Assembly: GCA_963823525.1 (NCBI GenBank)
Contig: CAWGLW010000001.1
Coordinates: 124,001-188,000, forward strand
Reading direction: 5' to 3'
Source of the DNA: CAWGLW01 sp963823525
GTDB lineage: Bacteria > Pseudomonadota > Gammaproteobacteria > Steroidobacterales > Steroidobacteraceae
DNA: 64,000 bases
Shown: one piece after another, positions 55,401 to 63,161 of the stretch
Numbering within the stretch: the first letter of the stretch is position 1
Layout: every line of letters begins with the position of its first letter
Position numbers and translations under genes: made by a program
Notes under the pieces: generated by a model
Seen by the model: the letters and a program-made list of their open reading frames with translations, nothing else
What the model was told of the DNA's origin: nothing
The model's database searches: none

Positions 55401-55659
55401 GGCGGTAGCAGAAGCGGTCGAAGCGCGATTGCGCCCGATTATGATGTCCATGATCACGACAGTGTTTGGTATTGCACCACTGGTGTTCCTGCCCGGTGCC
55501 GGCACCGAGCTGTACCGGGGTGTTGGCGCAATTGTCATGTTCGGCCTGCTGTTTGCGACGCTGGTTACACTGACGTTCCTGCCGTCTTTGCTGGTCACGA
55601 TTCTCACTTGGGTGGAACGCTGGCATGCTCGACGCCCACCTGTAACCCGGCGAGCCTGA
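52492..55659 (+). CDS. RND family efflux transporter, inner-membrane subunit
   Basis: The 1055-residue protein is an AcrB/MdtBC-like multidrug pump driven by protons. It has the first membrane helix near the N-terminus (RHGTLVAVIVLIVC), periplasmic loops (QMIPDLDVRTISVRTNWPGATP), the central helices with GIAFAIGMTLDNSIVVLESIERER (helix 4 acidic residue) and a second half with VGIVVNNPILIVDRALTN. The start is uncertain: GTG 52492 (VLNGIIRHG) fits where the family begins, 17 bases after the adaptor gene; upstream in-frame starts overlap the adaptor. No outer-membrane partner follows directly. Confidence 0.88.
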   Translation: MLNGIIRHGTLVAVIVLIVCVLGVAAALRVPVQMIPDLDVRTISVRTNWPGATPQDIEKEILIEQEEYLRTIPNLERLLATATFGQGRIELEFPFGIDVNEALIRTQNALAQVPAYPENVDEPRIFASSFSENAFMFFRVSPLPGNPRDLDMDMMLDFVEDNVRTRMERVPGVSQISINGGAERQVQIIVDPARLADRGVTLNELRSAIRARNRDASGGDVDDGKRRYLVRTVGRYGSLQDIEDTVIASRADALIRLRDVAEVRLDHFEIRSRSFVDGLPGIGLSVRREPGSNVIEIKQAMLPVIDEINAEVLAPAGLQLSPISDDVRYVSASVKNVWKNLALGALLATLVMYLFLRSVPLTLIGVIGIPICTIAAFIGLLAAGRTINVISLAGIAFAIGMTLDNSIVVLESIERERRRGLAAVDAALIGVRRVWPAVLASTMTTVLVFAPVLFIDEEAGQLYSDVAVAISASILASMLVAIAVIPTSVARLTREETNHPDARGGSSLRGRMLAASQWLSATPLRRASCIGLTLAGAALIIWRLTPAAEYLPEGEEPKIFAQMIAPPGYNFDEMTRVAEDVQRQFLPYLDADPGDFASGRTDIPPLAYFNLWVQPQQLRAIVEARDPAHIDALMQALNKRFSAYPGMRAFSSRGSIISSNDGGTRSVNVEVAGADLGTLYEVATLVIDRAGQVLENPQVRSEPGSLALAQPLVELKPRWERAAELGFTAQELGFAIAALTDGAYVDEFFLGDDKIDMFLYSTAGQAQDLARISELPIYAPNGGVVPVSAVATMTEKIDTDTIRRVDGRRTVTVYMIPPRSLALETAIDRVRHDVLGALAAEGALPRGVSFNITGAGDQLDATRESLAGNFLISVVLCYLVLVAIFTHWGYPLVILTAVPLGIAGGIIGLALLNAGGALLPLLGIPAISQPFDMITMLGFLILVGIVVNNPILIVDRALTNLREQNMSAEQAVAEAVEARLRPIMMSMITTVFGIAPLVFLPGAGTELYRGVGAIVMFGLLFATLVTLTFLPSLLVTILTWVERWHARRPPVTRRA

Positions 55660-55766
55660 GACCGGCCGTCCGTGCCGGCCGCCGCGGCGAGGCAACTCTG
55701 GTGCAGCGCAGCCCGATTCGCCCAGGTCCTGGTCGCAATGGACGTCGAGAAAGAGCCGGCGGTGCT

Positions 55767-55916
55767 TCAGCTGCCGGGAATGACCGCTTTGAGTCCCGCG
55801 GCGACCAGCAGCGTCACTGCCAGGCCAACGGCGTACAGCAACACGAACCAAGCGAGCCGTTGCCAGCGATTGCTCACCGGGTTCGCGGCGCGGCCGGGCT
55901 TAGTGGTACCCGGCAT
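55767..55916 (-). CDS. DUF2474-type small subunit of cyanide-insensitive bd oxidase
   Basis: The 49-residue peptide begins MPGTTKPGRAANP and has a single helix, WFVLLYAVGLAVTLLVAAGL, preceded by RWQRLA. This size, one-helix layout and place directly after cydB match DUF2474/CydX-like peptides, which stabilise the oxidase. Its ATG lies inside the cydB stop region: start 55916, cydB stop 55900, a 17-base overlap in another frame, so it is probably translated by coupling. It is short enough to be missed by routine calling. Confidence 0.72.
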   Translation of the reverse strand: MPGTTKPGRAANPVSNRWQRLAWFVLLYAVGLAVTLLVAAGLKAVIPGS

Positions 55917-56928
55917 CGGCGGACACCTTGCCGCGGAAAATCCAGTAAACGTATGCCGTGTACGCCAGGATGATCGGCAGCATGACCAGGGCACCCACCA
56001 GCAGCAGCCCCTGTGCATTCGCGGCCGCGGCGGCATCGTGTATGGACAGATCGTATGGCACGAGGTACGGAAAAATACCGATCAGCAGGCCAACGTATCC
56101 GAGCAGGAACAGTGCGACGGTCCACAGGTATGGCGCGTAGGTTGCGTTGCCGCGCAAGCCCGACGACAGTCGCCAGAAGACCAGGGCGACCAGCACGGGT
56201 ATCGGCGTCAGGGGCAGCAGGGTCGGCCAGTCAATGGCCGGGTAACGCAGCCCCCAGCGATCGGCCGCCGCGGCATCCAGCGTCGGCACCCAGAGACTCA
56301 CGACGATCATCATCAGCAAGGTGATCGTGGCAGCCACGAGCCCGGCGCGCCGGCACCATGCCTGCAGTCGGCCGTCGGTCTTGATCACCAGCCAGCAGGC
56401 GCCGAGCAACGTGTAGCCCCAGACCAGTGCGCAGCCCGTGACAAACGCGAACGGCGTCAGCCAGTCGAACATGTCGCCGGCGAAGCGCCCATCCTCCAGC
56501 GTGATGCCCTGCACCAGTGCGCCGAGTACGAGGCCCTGGGCAAAGGTCGCTACCACCGAGCCCCAGTGAAAGGCCTGATCCCAGACGCGGCGCCCCGAAC
56601 CGCTCGCCTTGAATCGAAACTCGAACGCAACGCCGCGAAAGATCAGCGCGATCAGCATGAACCCAATGGGCATATAGACCGCCGGCATCAGTGCTGCGTA
56701 AGCCTTGGGGAAAGCCGCAAACAGGCCACCGCCACCGAGAACGAGCCAGGTCTCGTTGCCATCCCAGACCGGCGCGACGCTGTTCATCATGATGTCGCGA
56801 TCGACGTCGGACTCGGCGAACGGAAACAGGATTCCCACGCCAAGATCAAAACCGTCGAGCAGGATGTACATGAACACGGCGACAGCCAGCAGGAAGGCCC
56901 ACACCATCGGCAGATCGATAAATTCCAT
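55900..56928 (-). CDS. cydB: Cytochrome bd ubiquinol oxidase subunit II (CydB/CioB)
   Basis: Subunit II pairs with subunit I to form the quinol oxidase; it has eight or nine membrane helices and no hemes of its own. The 342-residue product shows the family N-terminus (FIDLPMVWAFLLAVAVFMYILLDGFDLGVGILFPFA), then MNSVAPVWDGNETWLVLGGGGLFAAFPKAYA. The short form is typical for cyanide-insensitive oxidases. It starts 12 bases after the cydA stop. Confidence 0.93.
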   Translation of the reverse strand: MEFIDLPMVWAFLLAVAVFMYILLDGFDLGVGILFPFAESDVDRDIMMNSVAPVWDGNETWLVLGGGGLFAAFPKAYAALMPAVYMPIGFMLIALIFRGVAFEFRFKASGSGRRVWDQAFHWGSVVATFAQGLVLGALVQGITLEDGRFAGDMFDWLTPFAFVTGCALVWGYTLLGACWLVIKTDGRLQAWCRRAGLVAATITLLMMIVVSLWVPTLDAAAADRWGLRYPAIDWPTLLPLTPIPVLVALVFWRLSSGLRGNATYAPYLWTVALFLLGYVGLLIGIFPYLVPYDLSIHDAAAAANAQGLLLVGALVMLPIILAYTAYVYWIFRGKVSADAGYH

Positions 56929-56940
56929 GTTCGTCTCCTC

Positions 56941-58357
56941 TCAGGTCCGCGCCGCGGTGGTCGGAGCATCACCCGGAGCGCCCGTATCGGCGCTCATCCA
57001 GGTTGACAGTGTCGGCTTTTCGACAGGCGGTCCCTCACCTTGGTCAGGCCCGGCCCACGCCAGCTTGAACAGGTAGTAGGAACCGGCTGTAAAGACGATG
57101 CCGTAGACGAAAATAAATACGATCAGCGACATGCCAACCGCACTGGCCGTAACCGGGGAAACCGAGTCCGCGGTCCTCAGCAGCCCGTACACGGTATAGG
57201 GTTGCCTGCCGACCTCGGCCGTGATCCAACCCGTGATGACAGCGACAAACCCGAGCGGGCCGCTGAGAAAGCAAAGACGCAGGAACGCGGTGTGCCTCGC
57301 GATCTCGCTGCGCCAGGTCAAAAAGGCGCCGACATAACCGATGAACAGCATCAGCATCCCGATGCCCACCATTATCCGGAAGCTCCAGAACACGATCGCA
57401 ACGGGAGGATGCTCCGAGGCGGGCCACTCCTTCAGGCCACGAATGGTCCCGTCGAGCGAACCGGTCACGATCCAGCTGCCGATCTTCGGCACGGCCAGCG
57501 AGAAATCGTTGTCCTGTTCGTCCTGATCGGGCAGCGCGAAAAGAATCAGGGGCGCCTCGCCCTCCCAGGTTTCCCAATGCCCCTCCATCGCGGCAAGCTT
57601 GACCGGCTGCTCCTCGAAAACATTGGCACCGTGCTCGTGCCCGGCGAGTATCTGCAGACGGAACCACGACGACCAGGAACCCCATGGCCATCCTGAACAT
57701 CACCCGCGCATGCTCAGGCCGGGTGCCGCGCAGCAGGTGAAGCGCCGCCACGGAGGCCACGACAATGGAAGTCGTCAGGTAGGCGGCCAGCACCATGTGG
57801 ACCAGGCGGTACGGGAACGAAGGATTAAAGATCACCGCCACCCAGTCGGTCGCATAGAAAATGCCGTCTCGGATCTCATAGCCGGCCGGCGTCTGCATCC
57901 AGCTGTTGGCCGCAAGGATCCAGAAGGCAGAGATCAGCGTGCCGATCGCGACGATACAAGTAGCGGCAAAATGCAGCACGGGACCTACTTTTTTTCGCCC
58001 GAACAGCATGATGCCGAGAAACGAGGCTTCCAGGAAAAAGGCCGTCAGCACCTCGTAGCCCAGCAGAGGCCCAAGCACGTTGCCGGTCTTCTCCGAAAAC
58101 AGGCTCCAGTTGGTGCCAAACTGGTAGCTCATCACGAGGCCGGAGACCACGCCCATGCCGAATGAAACGGCAAAGATCTTCAGCCAGTACCGGTAGAGAT
58201 CCATGTAGATCTCCCGACCGGTCTTCAGGTGCAACGCTTCGAGCATGGCCAGGTAGCTGGCCAGGCCGATCGTGAAGGCGGGAAAAATGATGTGGAAAGA
58301 AACCACGAACGCGAACTGGATGCGCGCCAGCAGAACCATGTCCAGGAAGTCCGTCAT
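56941..58357 (-). CDS. cydA: Cytochrome bd ubiquinol oxidase subunit I (CydA/CioA); frameshifted
   Basis: Subunit I carries hemes b558, b595 and d and oxidises quinol while reducing oxygen. Conserved parts are FLDMVLLARIQFAFVVSFHIIFPAF (His22 heme ligand), the GHWE motif (MEGHWETWEGEAP) and GWITAEVGRQPYTVYG. About 470 residues, a short Q-loop and the neighbouring DUF2474 peptide favour the cyanide-insensitive CioA group. One extra base near 57665 (in GTCGTGGTTCCGTCTGC) breaks the frame: the upstream part ends FLVVVV, and the true frame continues RLQILAGHEHGANVFEEQP. The total minus one base gives 471 residues. ATG 58357 has AAGGAGTG upstream. Likely an assembly indel. Confidence 0.88.
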
Positions 58358-58650
58358 TCAGGCATCACTCCTTTTTCGCGGCCGCCGTCGATTCAAGGCC
58401 GGTTGGCAGGGGCCAAGACTCCACCGCAGCGTAGCCCACGCGGGGAGCCCTGTCAGCCTTGATGCCTGGACACGTCCGTTGCGGCCGAGAACGCGGCCGG
58501 TGCGTTCGGCGTAAAGTCAACGGCATTCACACGGCCCGGCATCGCGACATTCGTTCGTTCTCGACGCGCCGTCGGCGAAGTTTACGTTCTTCCTGCCGCA
58601 CACTGACCGCTTCCCGTGCAATTCGTTGATCGTCTTCGGGAAACGATCCG

Positions 58651-58666
58651 CGGCATGCCGTTTGCA
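58651..58666 (+). promoter_or_regulatory. Sigma-54 (-24/-12) promoter for the PEP-CTERM gene
   Basis: CGGCATGCCGTTTGCA has GG and GC elements exactly ten bases apart, as in the RpoN consensus TGGCACG-N4-TTGCW. It lies 72 bases before the ATG of the PEP-CTERM protein. PEP-CTERM genes in other bacteria are known to use RpoN with the PrsK/PrsR system. The rest of 58358-58737 contains no gene. Confidence 0.6.
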
Positions 58667-58737
58667 TTCTGCAACTCGCGGATCAAGTCCGCACATAGAC
58701 GACCTTCAAGAAAATCATAAGGAGCGAAGAAATCATC

Positions 58738-59364
58738 ATGCGTCTCATCACGCAAATTGCCACGGTGGCTGTTTTCGGTGGAATCGGCCTGGCCGCGCAG
58801 AGCGCGGGCGCCGCCGCCATCTGCGCCGGATGCGAAGTCATCGACGGGGCAGCCGGGACCTACCTCGGTCTCTACAGCCCGGAGACGTTCGACAACGGGA
58901 CCTTCAACCACACAGACCTCGCAGACGACCTGGGTCCCAGCTCGGGTTTTGAAGACTTCCTCGTATTTGATCTGAACCCTGCGGGCAACGGGTCGATCTC
59001 GGCGGACTTCACGCGCTTTACCGGTATCGTCGACTTCACGGCGGCGCTGTGGACGGACGCCGGCAGCGTTTGTGCAGCCGGTCCGACCCGGAAGCCGGGC
59101 GCCTGCACGTCGATCGTTCCCGGCGCGAAGCTCTTTGAAGTCAGCGCAGCTGATGACCGCTGGGAGATCGTGGCGAGCGGACTGGTGGCCGGTCGGTACA
59201 TTGTCCAGATCACCGGAGCGACCCGCCCGGCCGGCGCCAGTTCCTACTCAGGCCAGCTGGCTTTCGTCCCGGAGCCGGGCACGCTTGCGCTGCTTGGACT
59301 GGGTCTTGCGGCGGGCGCCCTGAGCCGCCGGCGTAGACCGCTGCAGCTGGCACAGGCCATGTGA
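58738..59364 (+). CDS. PEP-CTERM sorting domain exported protein
   Basis: The 208-residue protein has a signal peptide (MRLITQIATVAVFGGIGLAAQSAGAA), two short Cys-containing regions (CAGCEV; CAAG...GACTS), and a C-terminal PEP-CTERM sorting tag, VPEPGTLALLGLGLAAGALSRRRR, at about residues 176-199. Such tags direct a protein to be cut by exosortase after the PEP motif and placed at the cell surface or exopolysaccharide. Beta-rich middle sequence (DFLVFDLNP, YIVQITG) is typical. No exosortase gene is in the window. A -24/-12 promoter is 72 bases upstream and a strong terminator follows. Confidence 0.88.
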   Translation: MRLITQIATVAVFGGIGLAAQSAGAAAICAGCEVIDGAAGTYLGLYSPETFDNGTFNHTDLADDLGPSSGFEDFLVFDLNPAGNGSISADFTRFTGIVDFTAALWTDAGSVCAAGPTRKPGACTSIVPGAKLFEVSAADDRWEIVASGLVAGRYIVQITGATRPAGASSYSGQLAFVPEPGTLALLGLGLAAGALSRRRRPLQLAQAM

Positions 59365-59424
59365 TCTAAGTGGAACGCCGCCCTCGTGACCAGCGTCAAA
59401 ACTGCCGTCGAGGAAAAGGCAACA

Positions 59425-59457
59425 GGGACGCCCCGCCGGGCGGGGCGTCCCTTTTTA
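59425..59457 (+). terminator. Rho-independent terminator after the PEP-CTERM gene
   Basis: GGGACGCCCCG and CGGGGCGTCCC form a perfect 11-base-pair stem around a five-base loop, followed by TTTTT. It ends the single-gene transcript; the opposite cytochrome gene ends about 75 bases further on. Confidence 0.9.
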
Positions 59458-59531
59458 GCAACAACAGATCACGCAGTTTCGATCGGCAATTCGAAGAACC
59501 TTCGCGAGTCGGTCTCTTTCTGTGTTCCCCC

Positions 59532-60362
59532 CTAAGCCGTGTGATCGGTATGACACATCAGGCACTCCATGTGCCCCTGCTGGTTCCAGCGACGGGCTTT
59601 CTGGCCTGGCAGGTCGGGCCCGTGACAACGCACACAATGCTCGATCTCCTCCGAAGGCTTCCAGACCGGTGCCGTCCAGCTGCCCGCGAAGTATTCGTTG
59701 AGGGCTAGCGTCACCGTGTAAGCGACTTCGCCCGCCACTTTCGCGCAACGCTCGATCTTTCCACCTTTGTGAATGGTCTCCCCGGCGGCCAGCGACCACT
59801 TCGAGACCGATACGTGGCACAGCGGCGACATCGCTCGTGTCCTGATCTGCCCGGGCATGGGAGAAATATCGTCGAACCGGTCGGTCGGGAAATCCTGCTC
59901 AGCGTACCACCAGAACAGCCGATCGATGATCTGGTTGTTCTGCAGGTACTCATCGCGTTTCTCGCCAAAGGTGACCATGTTGATGATCGTCGACGCGCCG
60001 CCCAGCGCACCGCAAAGCGTGCCGTGGCCGCCGTAACCCGCCGCCGCGTGCGCCATCATCATGTCCGGCGCCAGTGTCCAGGGGTATCCCCCCTTCTCCT
60101 TGAGAAGGCTGAGCAGGCTGAGGTACGAAGCCGTACCGCAGCCGCCCTTCTCCTTGTAGAAGCGATAGGCTCGCCGCCCAGCCTCGAGCGGATCGAGTTT
60201 GATCCACGGCCATGGCAGGGGCGGTGCGTCGGCCGGCGCCTCGGTCGGCGCCGCCAGCGAAGTCAAACCACTGCCCACGGTCCCACCGGCCAGCAGTGCC
60301 GCGGACCCTGTCAGGACAGTCCGACGGGAAATCGATACGCCGTCCTTTGCAAGCCAGTTCAT
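59532..60362 (-). CDS. Tat-exported split-Soret-like cytochrome c (C-GCAxxG-C-C family)
   Basis: The 276-residue protein has a twin-arginine signal (SRRTVLTGSAALLAGG, Arg13-Arg14), then a C-GCAxxG-C-C-like domain with conserved Cys75 (GGCGTASY), Cys117 (GTLCGALGGAST), Cys182 (PLCHVSVSKW) and Cys206 (ERCAKVAG). The C-terminus holds two c-heme motifs, CVRCH (243-247) and CLMCH (267-271). The combination matches the split-Soret cytochrome c of Desulfovibrio. Two covalent hemes in the periplasm are predicted. Substrate or partner is unknown. The gene stands alone, convergent to the PEP-CTERM gene. Confidence 0.75.
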   Translation of the reverse strand: MNWLAKDGVSISRRTVLTGSAALLAGGTVGSGLTSLAAPTEAPADAPPLPWPWIKLDPLEAGRRAYRFYKEKGGCGTASYLSLLSLLKEKGGYPWTLAPDMMMAHAAAGYGGHGTLCGALGGASTIINMVTFGEKRDEYLQNNQIIDRLFWWYAEQDFPTDRFDDISPMPGQIRTRAMSPLCHVSVSKWSLAAGETIHKGGKIERCAKVAGEVAYTVTLALNEYFAGSWTAPVWKPSEEIEHCVRCHGPDLPGQKARRWNQQGHMECLMCHTDHTA

Positions 60363-60506
60363 GGTGGTCTCCTCTCTCGGTCCTTGGATTGTGACTTCCT
60401 ACGCCAGAAAACCGGGCAAACAACCCCACGACCGTGCTTCTCAAACGTTGTCGACTCTCCCTGGTATAGCCCGGTTTGTATCCGCTCCAGCGATCTCTTC
60501 GGTCAA

Positions 60507-61091
60507 CTACTTCGCCGCTTTCTCAACTTTTAATCCAAGCGCCTCGGTGTAGGTAATCTCAACAGTGTCACCGACTTCAACACCCTGCAGTTTCTCCGGG
60601 TGTCGCACCTTTATGGTTTGCGTGTTGCCTTCCGGCCCTTTGAACGTAACCGACGGCACCGCGCGATCGATGGCCGTAATGGCAACGGTAACCGTGCTCT
60701 GGCTCGCGATGACTGCCCCTGGCTTCTGGCCGAGTTCGGCCGCCTCGCCCGCAACGACCGTTTCAGGCGCGATTGCCTTGCCACCTTTCTTGACCTCATA
60801 AGCGAGCGCTTCGGCATAGGTCGCCTTTACCACGTCGCCCTTCTTCAGCTGCGCGAGGTTCTTTACCTCATCGCCGGCCACAAAGGCATATTCCTCACCG
60901 TCCTCCGCCACGAGCGTGACCTCACGCGTCTTGTAGTCAATGTTCTTAACGGTCGCGGTCACTTCGGCCGATGCAATGACGGCCTCTCCCGTGGGCACCT
61001 CGGCGGGTGCCTGGGCAAAAGCCACGCTCGCCAGACCTACGGTTGCGGCCACACAGACCGCTGCAATTGAAATACTGAATCGGTTGCTCAA
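60507..61091 (-). CDS. Periplasmic protein with two tandem about 65-residue beta repeats
   Basis: The 194-residue protein has a signal peptide ending VAFAQA and then two similar repeats. Each has an alternation like SAEVTATVKNIDYKTREVTLV then KKGDVVKATYAEALAYEV (first), and QSTVTVAITAIDRAVPSVTF then EVGDTVEITYTEALGLKV (second). Both look like small beta-barrel (OB-like) folds. The start is TTG 61091: AAGGAGAG lies four bases before it and the signal peptide begins there. No enzyme motif is visible and no family is recognised. It is 144 bases upstream of the split-Soret-like cytochrome gene on the same strand. Confidence 0.7.
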   Translation of the reverse strand: MSNRFSISIAAVCVAATVGLASVAFAQAPAEVPTGEAVIASAEVTATVKNIDYKTREVTLVAEDGEEYAFVAGDEVKNLAQLKKGDVVKATYAEALAYEVKKGGKAIAPETVVAGEAAELGQKPGAVIASQSTVTVAITAIDRAVPSVTFKGPEGNTQTIKVRHPEKLQGVEVGDTVEITYTEALGLKVEKAAK

Positions 61092-61474
61092 GAATCTCTC
61101 CTTAGAAAAAAAGACAGTCAAAGTACCCGGCACGTTCATAGTGGAGCACGAAAACGTCACACCGGATGAACATTTTTCGACATCTGCGGAACAATTTCGG
61201 ACACGCAGGATTCCGTATTTTCCACGATTTGAAGCCGCGGCCGAAACGCCACAGCGGCGGTTAAACGTTTCTAAGCCAGCCCTCGGGGGTCCTGAAGGCC
61301 ACGATGGTCGGTGTCACGCCGCCAGATGAGGGAAAAACCTGATCGTCCGTGAGACGGTGCGGCTGACTCACTTTTTCAGCGCCCGGGCTGTCCTGGCTGG
61401 ATTTGCATCAGCGTGACGCCTGCACTTGAGCCGGTGTTTGCACTATCATCGCGCCGATTCGCCAAGGATTACTC
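61092..61474. other. Intergenic region between divergent genes
   Basis: No gene is supported here. The segment near 61120-61140 is AT-rich and may hold the promoter for the TTG-started periplasmic protein. The right end should hold the promoter for the DUF3302 gene. Confidence 0.5.
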
Positions 61475-61975
61475 GTGATGACTGGAAAGATTCTCCGCAA
61501 GCTGTGCGGCCGACTTCCGCTGGGCCTTGCAGGTCTGCTCGCTTCGACGGTCACCCATGCGTCGATGTTCTCCGGCGAGACGCTCGATGCGGTCGCGGAC
61601 GGCATATCGTGGGTCGTGCTCGTCATCGTGCCGATCGTGGTGATCGTCGTCTTCTGGCTGGTGCACATCCTGCCCGAGAAGATTGCGGAGAAACGGCGCC
61701 ACCCGCAGGCCAAGGCAATCCAGACACTGTGCCTGCTGTCGCTGGTATTCGGCGGCCTGCTCTGGCCGCTCGCGTGGCTATGGGCCTATTCGAAACCCGT
61801 GCTCTACAAGCTGGCGTACGGGACGGACGTGGCCGAAGAGGAGCATGGCACGGCCGAAGCCGAAGCGACAGCCGCGCCCGGCGCGGATTCCGATGCGCAT
61901 CTGACAGAGATCCGTCAGTTACGTGCGCAACTTGCGTCGCTCGAGGCGCGACTCGGCAAGGGAACCGGCGGCTGA
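61475..61975 (+). CDS. DUF3302 inner-membrane protein (YiaW-like)
   Basis: The 166-residue protein has a signal-like first helix, two further membrane helices (SWVVLVIVPIVVIVVFWLV; LCLLSLVFGGLLWPLAWLWAY) with HILPEKIAEKRRHPQAKAIQ between them, and a coiled-coil C-terminus (LTEIRQLRAQLASLEARL). This is DUF3302, as in E. coli YiaW, which is also next to an HlyD protein. It starts at GTG 61475 or ATG 61478 and its TGA overlaps the HlyD ATG in TGATG. Its role is probably in the tripartite export system. Confidence 0.85.
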   Translation: MMTGKILRKLCGRLPLGLAGLLASTVTHASMFSGETLDAVADGISWVVLVIVPIVVIVVFWLVHILPEKIAEKRRHPQAKAIQTLCLLSLVFGGLLWPLAWLWAYSKPVLYKLAYGTDVAEEEHGTAEAEATAAPGADSDAHLTEIRQLRAQLASLEARLGKGTGG

Positions 61976-63156
61976 TGGAAATCCTCCTTCTGCTGATCTA
62001 TTCGTTCTTCGTCTGGCTGATCTTCTTTAAGTTCAAGTGGCTGCCGTGGAACATTGTAAGCCAGGTCATCTCGGCCACCATCCCGCTCGTCGCACTGACT
62101 ATCCTGGTCCTTTTCCTCAATATCGTTGCGCCCTCCTCGAGTGACGTGCGGGTCATGAACTACGTGCTGCCGATCAACCCGCGGGTCGCCGGCAAGGTGA
62201 TCGAGGTTCCGGTTGAGCCGAACATGCCGGTCCGCAAAGGCGACGTGCTTTTCAAGCTCGATCCGGTGCCGTTCGAGATCCAGGTCCGCGCCGCGGAAGC
62301 GAATGTGTCGTCACTTCAGGCGCAGCTGATTTCAGCCAACGCCAACCAGCGCAACCTGTCGCAGCAGTTGAAAGAGGCAGTCAGTCGTCGCGGTGTCATC
62401 CGGACCCAGCTCTCGCTTGCGCGCAAGCGGGCGGCCGACTACCAGGAACTGGCAAAGACCGGCGCGGGCAATCGTTTTGACCTCGAACAGGCACAGACCG
62501 ACGTTGCGCAACTCGAAAACGACCTCCTCGGAGCCGACGCATCGGTGGCGCAGGTGCAGGAGAAGCTGGCCGCGAAAACACCGGCCGGCGTGCAGGACGA
62601 GGTCGCCCGGGTGCTCGCACAGATCGCGCAGGCAGAAGCCCAACTGGCCGATGCAAGATGGCAACTTGATCAATCCGTGACATACGCCCCGGCCGACGGC
62701 TCGGTCGTTGCGCTCGCGCTGCGCCCTGGCGTAATGACGGTGCCGTTTCCGCCCGTACCCGCAATGACGTTTGTCGAGGACGAGCAGTGGGTCGTGGCTT
62801 TCTTCGCTCAGAACGAAGTACGCGAAGTCGAAGCGGGCAACGAGGCAGAGATCGCCGTGAGGACCTATCCGGGGCGAATCATCAAGTGCGAGGTGGATGC
62901 CATCATCTGGGCGACGGCTCAAGGTCAGTTGCCGATCAGTGGCCAGCTACCGAACACGGGCTTCGGCTCCGTGCCAGACATGCGTCTCGCAGTGAAGTTC
63001 AAGACGGTTGGGAAGGACGCTGAGTTGTTCCTGCCACCGGGTGCCCGTGGAAACGGCGCAATCTACACGCACAGCGGCGAGATGATTCACATCCTGCGCA
63101 AGGTCTTCCTGCGCGTCAGCGCGAAGCTCGACTGGCTGATTCTCAAGCTGCATTGA
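61975..63156 (+). CDS. HlyD/EmrA-type membrane fusion protein (YiaV-like)
   Basis: The 393-residue protein has two N-terminal membrane helices (LLLLIYSFFVWLIFF; ISATIPLVALTILVLFLN), then a lipoyl half (LPINPRVAGKVIEVPVEPNMPVRKGDVLFKLD), a long helical hairpin (about 105-230) and the second half (TYAPADGSVVALALRPGVMTVPF), as in YiaV, YibH and AaeA-type adaptors. It overlaps the DUF3302 gene in TGATG and the outer-membrane lipoprotein follows five bases after its stop. No RND or MFS pump is visible in the window. Confidence 0.88.
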   Translation: MEILLLLIYSFFVWLIFFKFKWLPWNIVSQVISATIPLVALTILVLFLNIVAPSSSDVRVMNYVLPINPRVAGKVIEVPVEPNMPVRKGDVLFKLDPVPFEIQVRAAEANVSSLQAQLISANANQRNLSQQLKEAVSRRGVIRTQLSLARKRAADYQELAKTGAGNRFDLEQAQTDVAQLENDLLGADASVAQVQEKLAAKTPAGVQDEVARVLAQIAQAEAQLADARWQLDQSVTYAPADGSVVALALRPGVMTVPFPPVPAMTFVEDEQWVVAFFAQNEVREVEAGNEAEIAVRTYPGRIIKCEVDAIIWATAQGQLPISGQLPNTGFGSVPDMRLAVKFKTVGKDAELFLPPGARGNGAIYTHSGEMIHILRKVFLRVSAKLDWLILKLH

Positions 63157-63161
63157 TCGAC

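Noticed and set aside
55672..57006. 444-residue plus-strand frame antisense to cydB
   Set aside because: His/Gln/Arg-rich shadow composition; the cydB reading is unambiguous.
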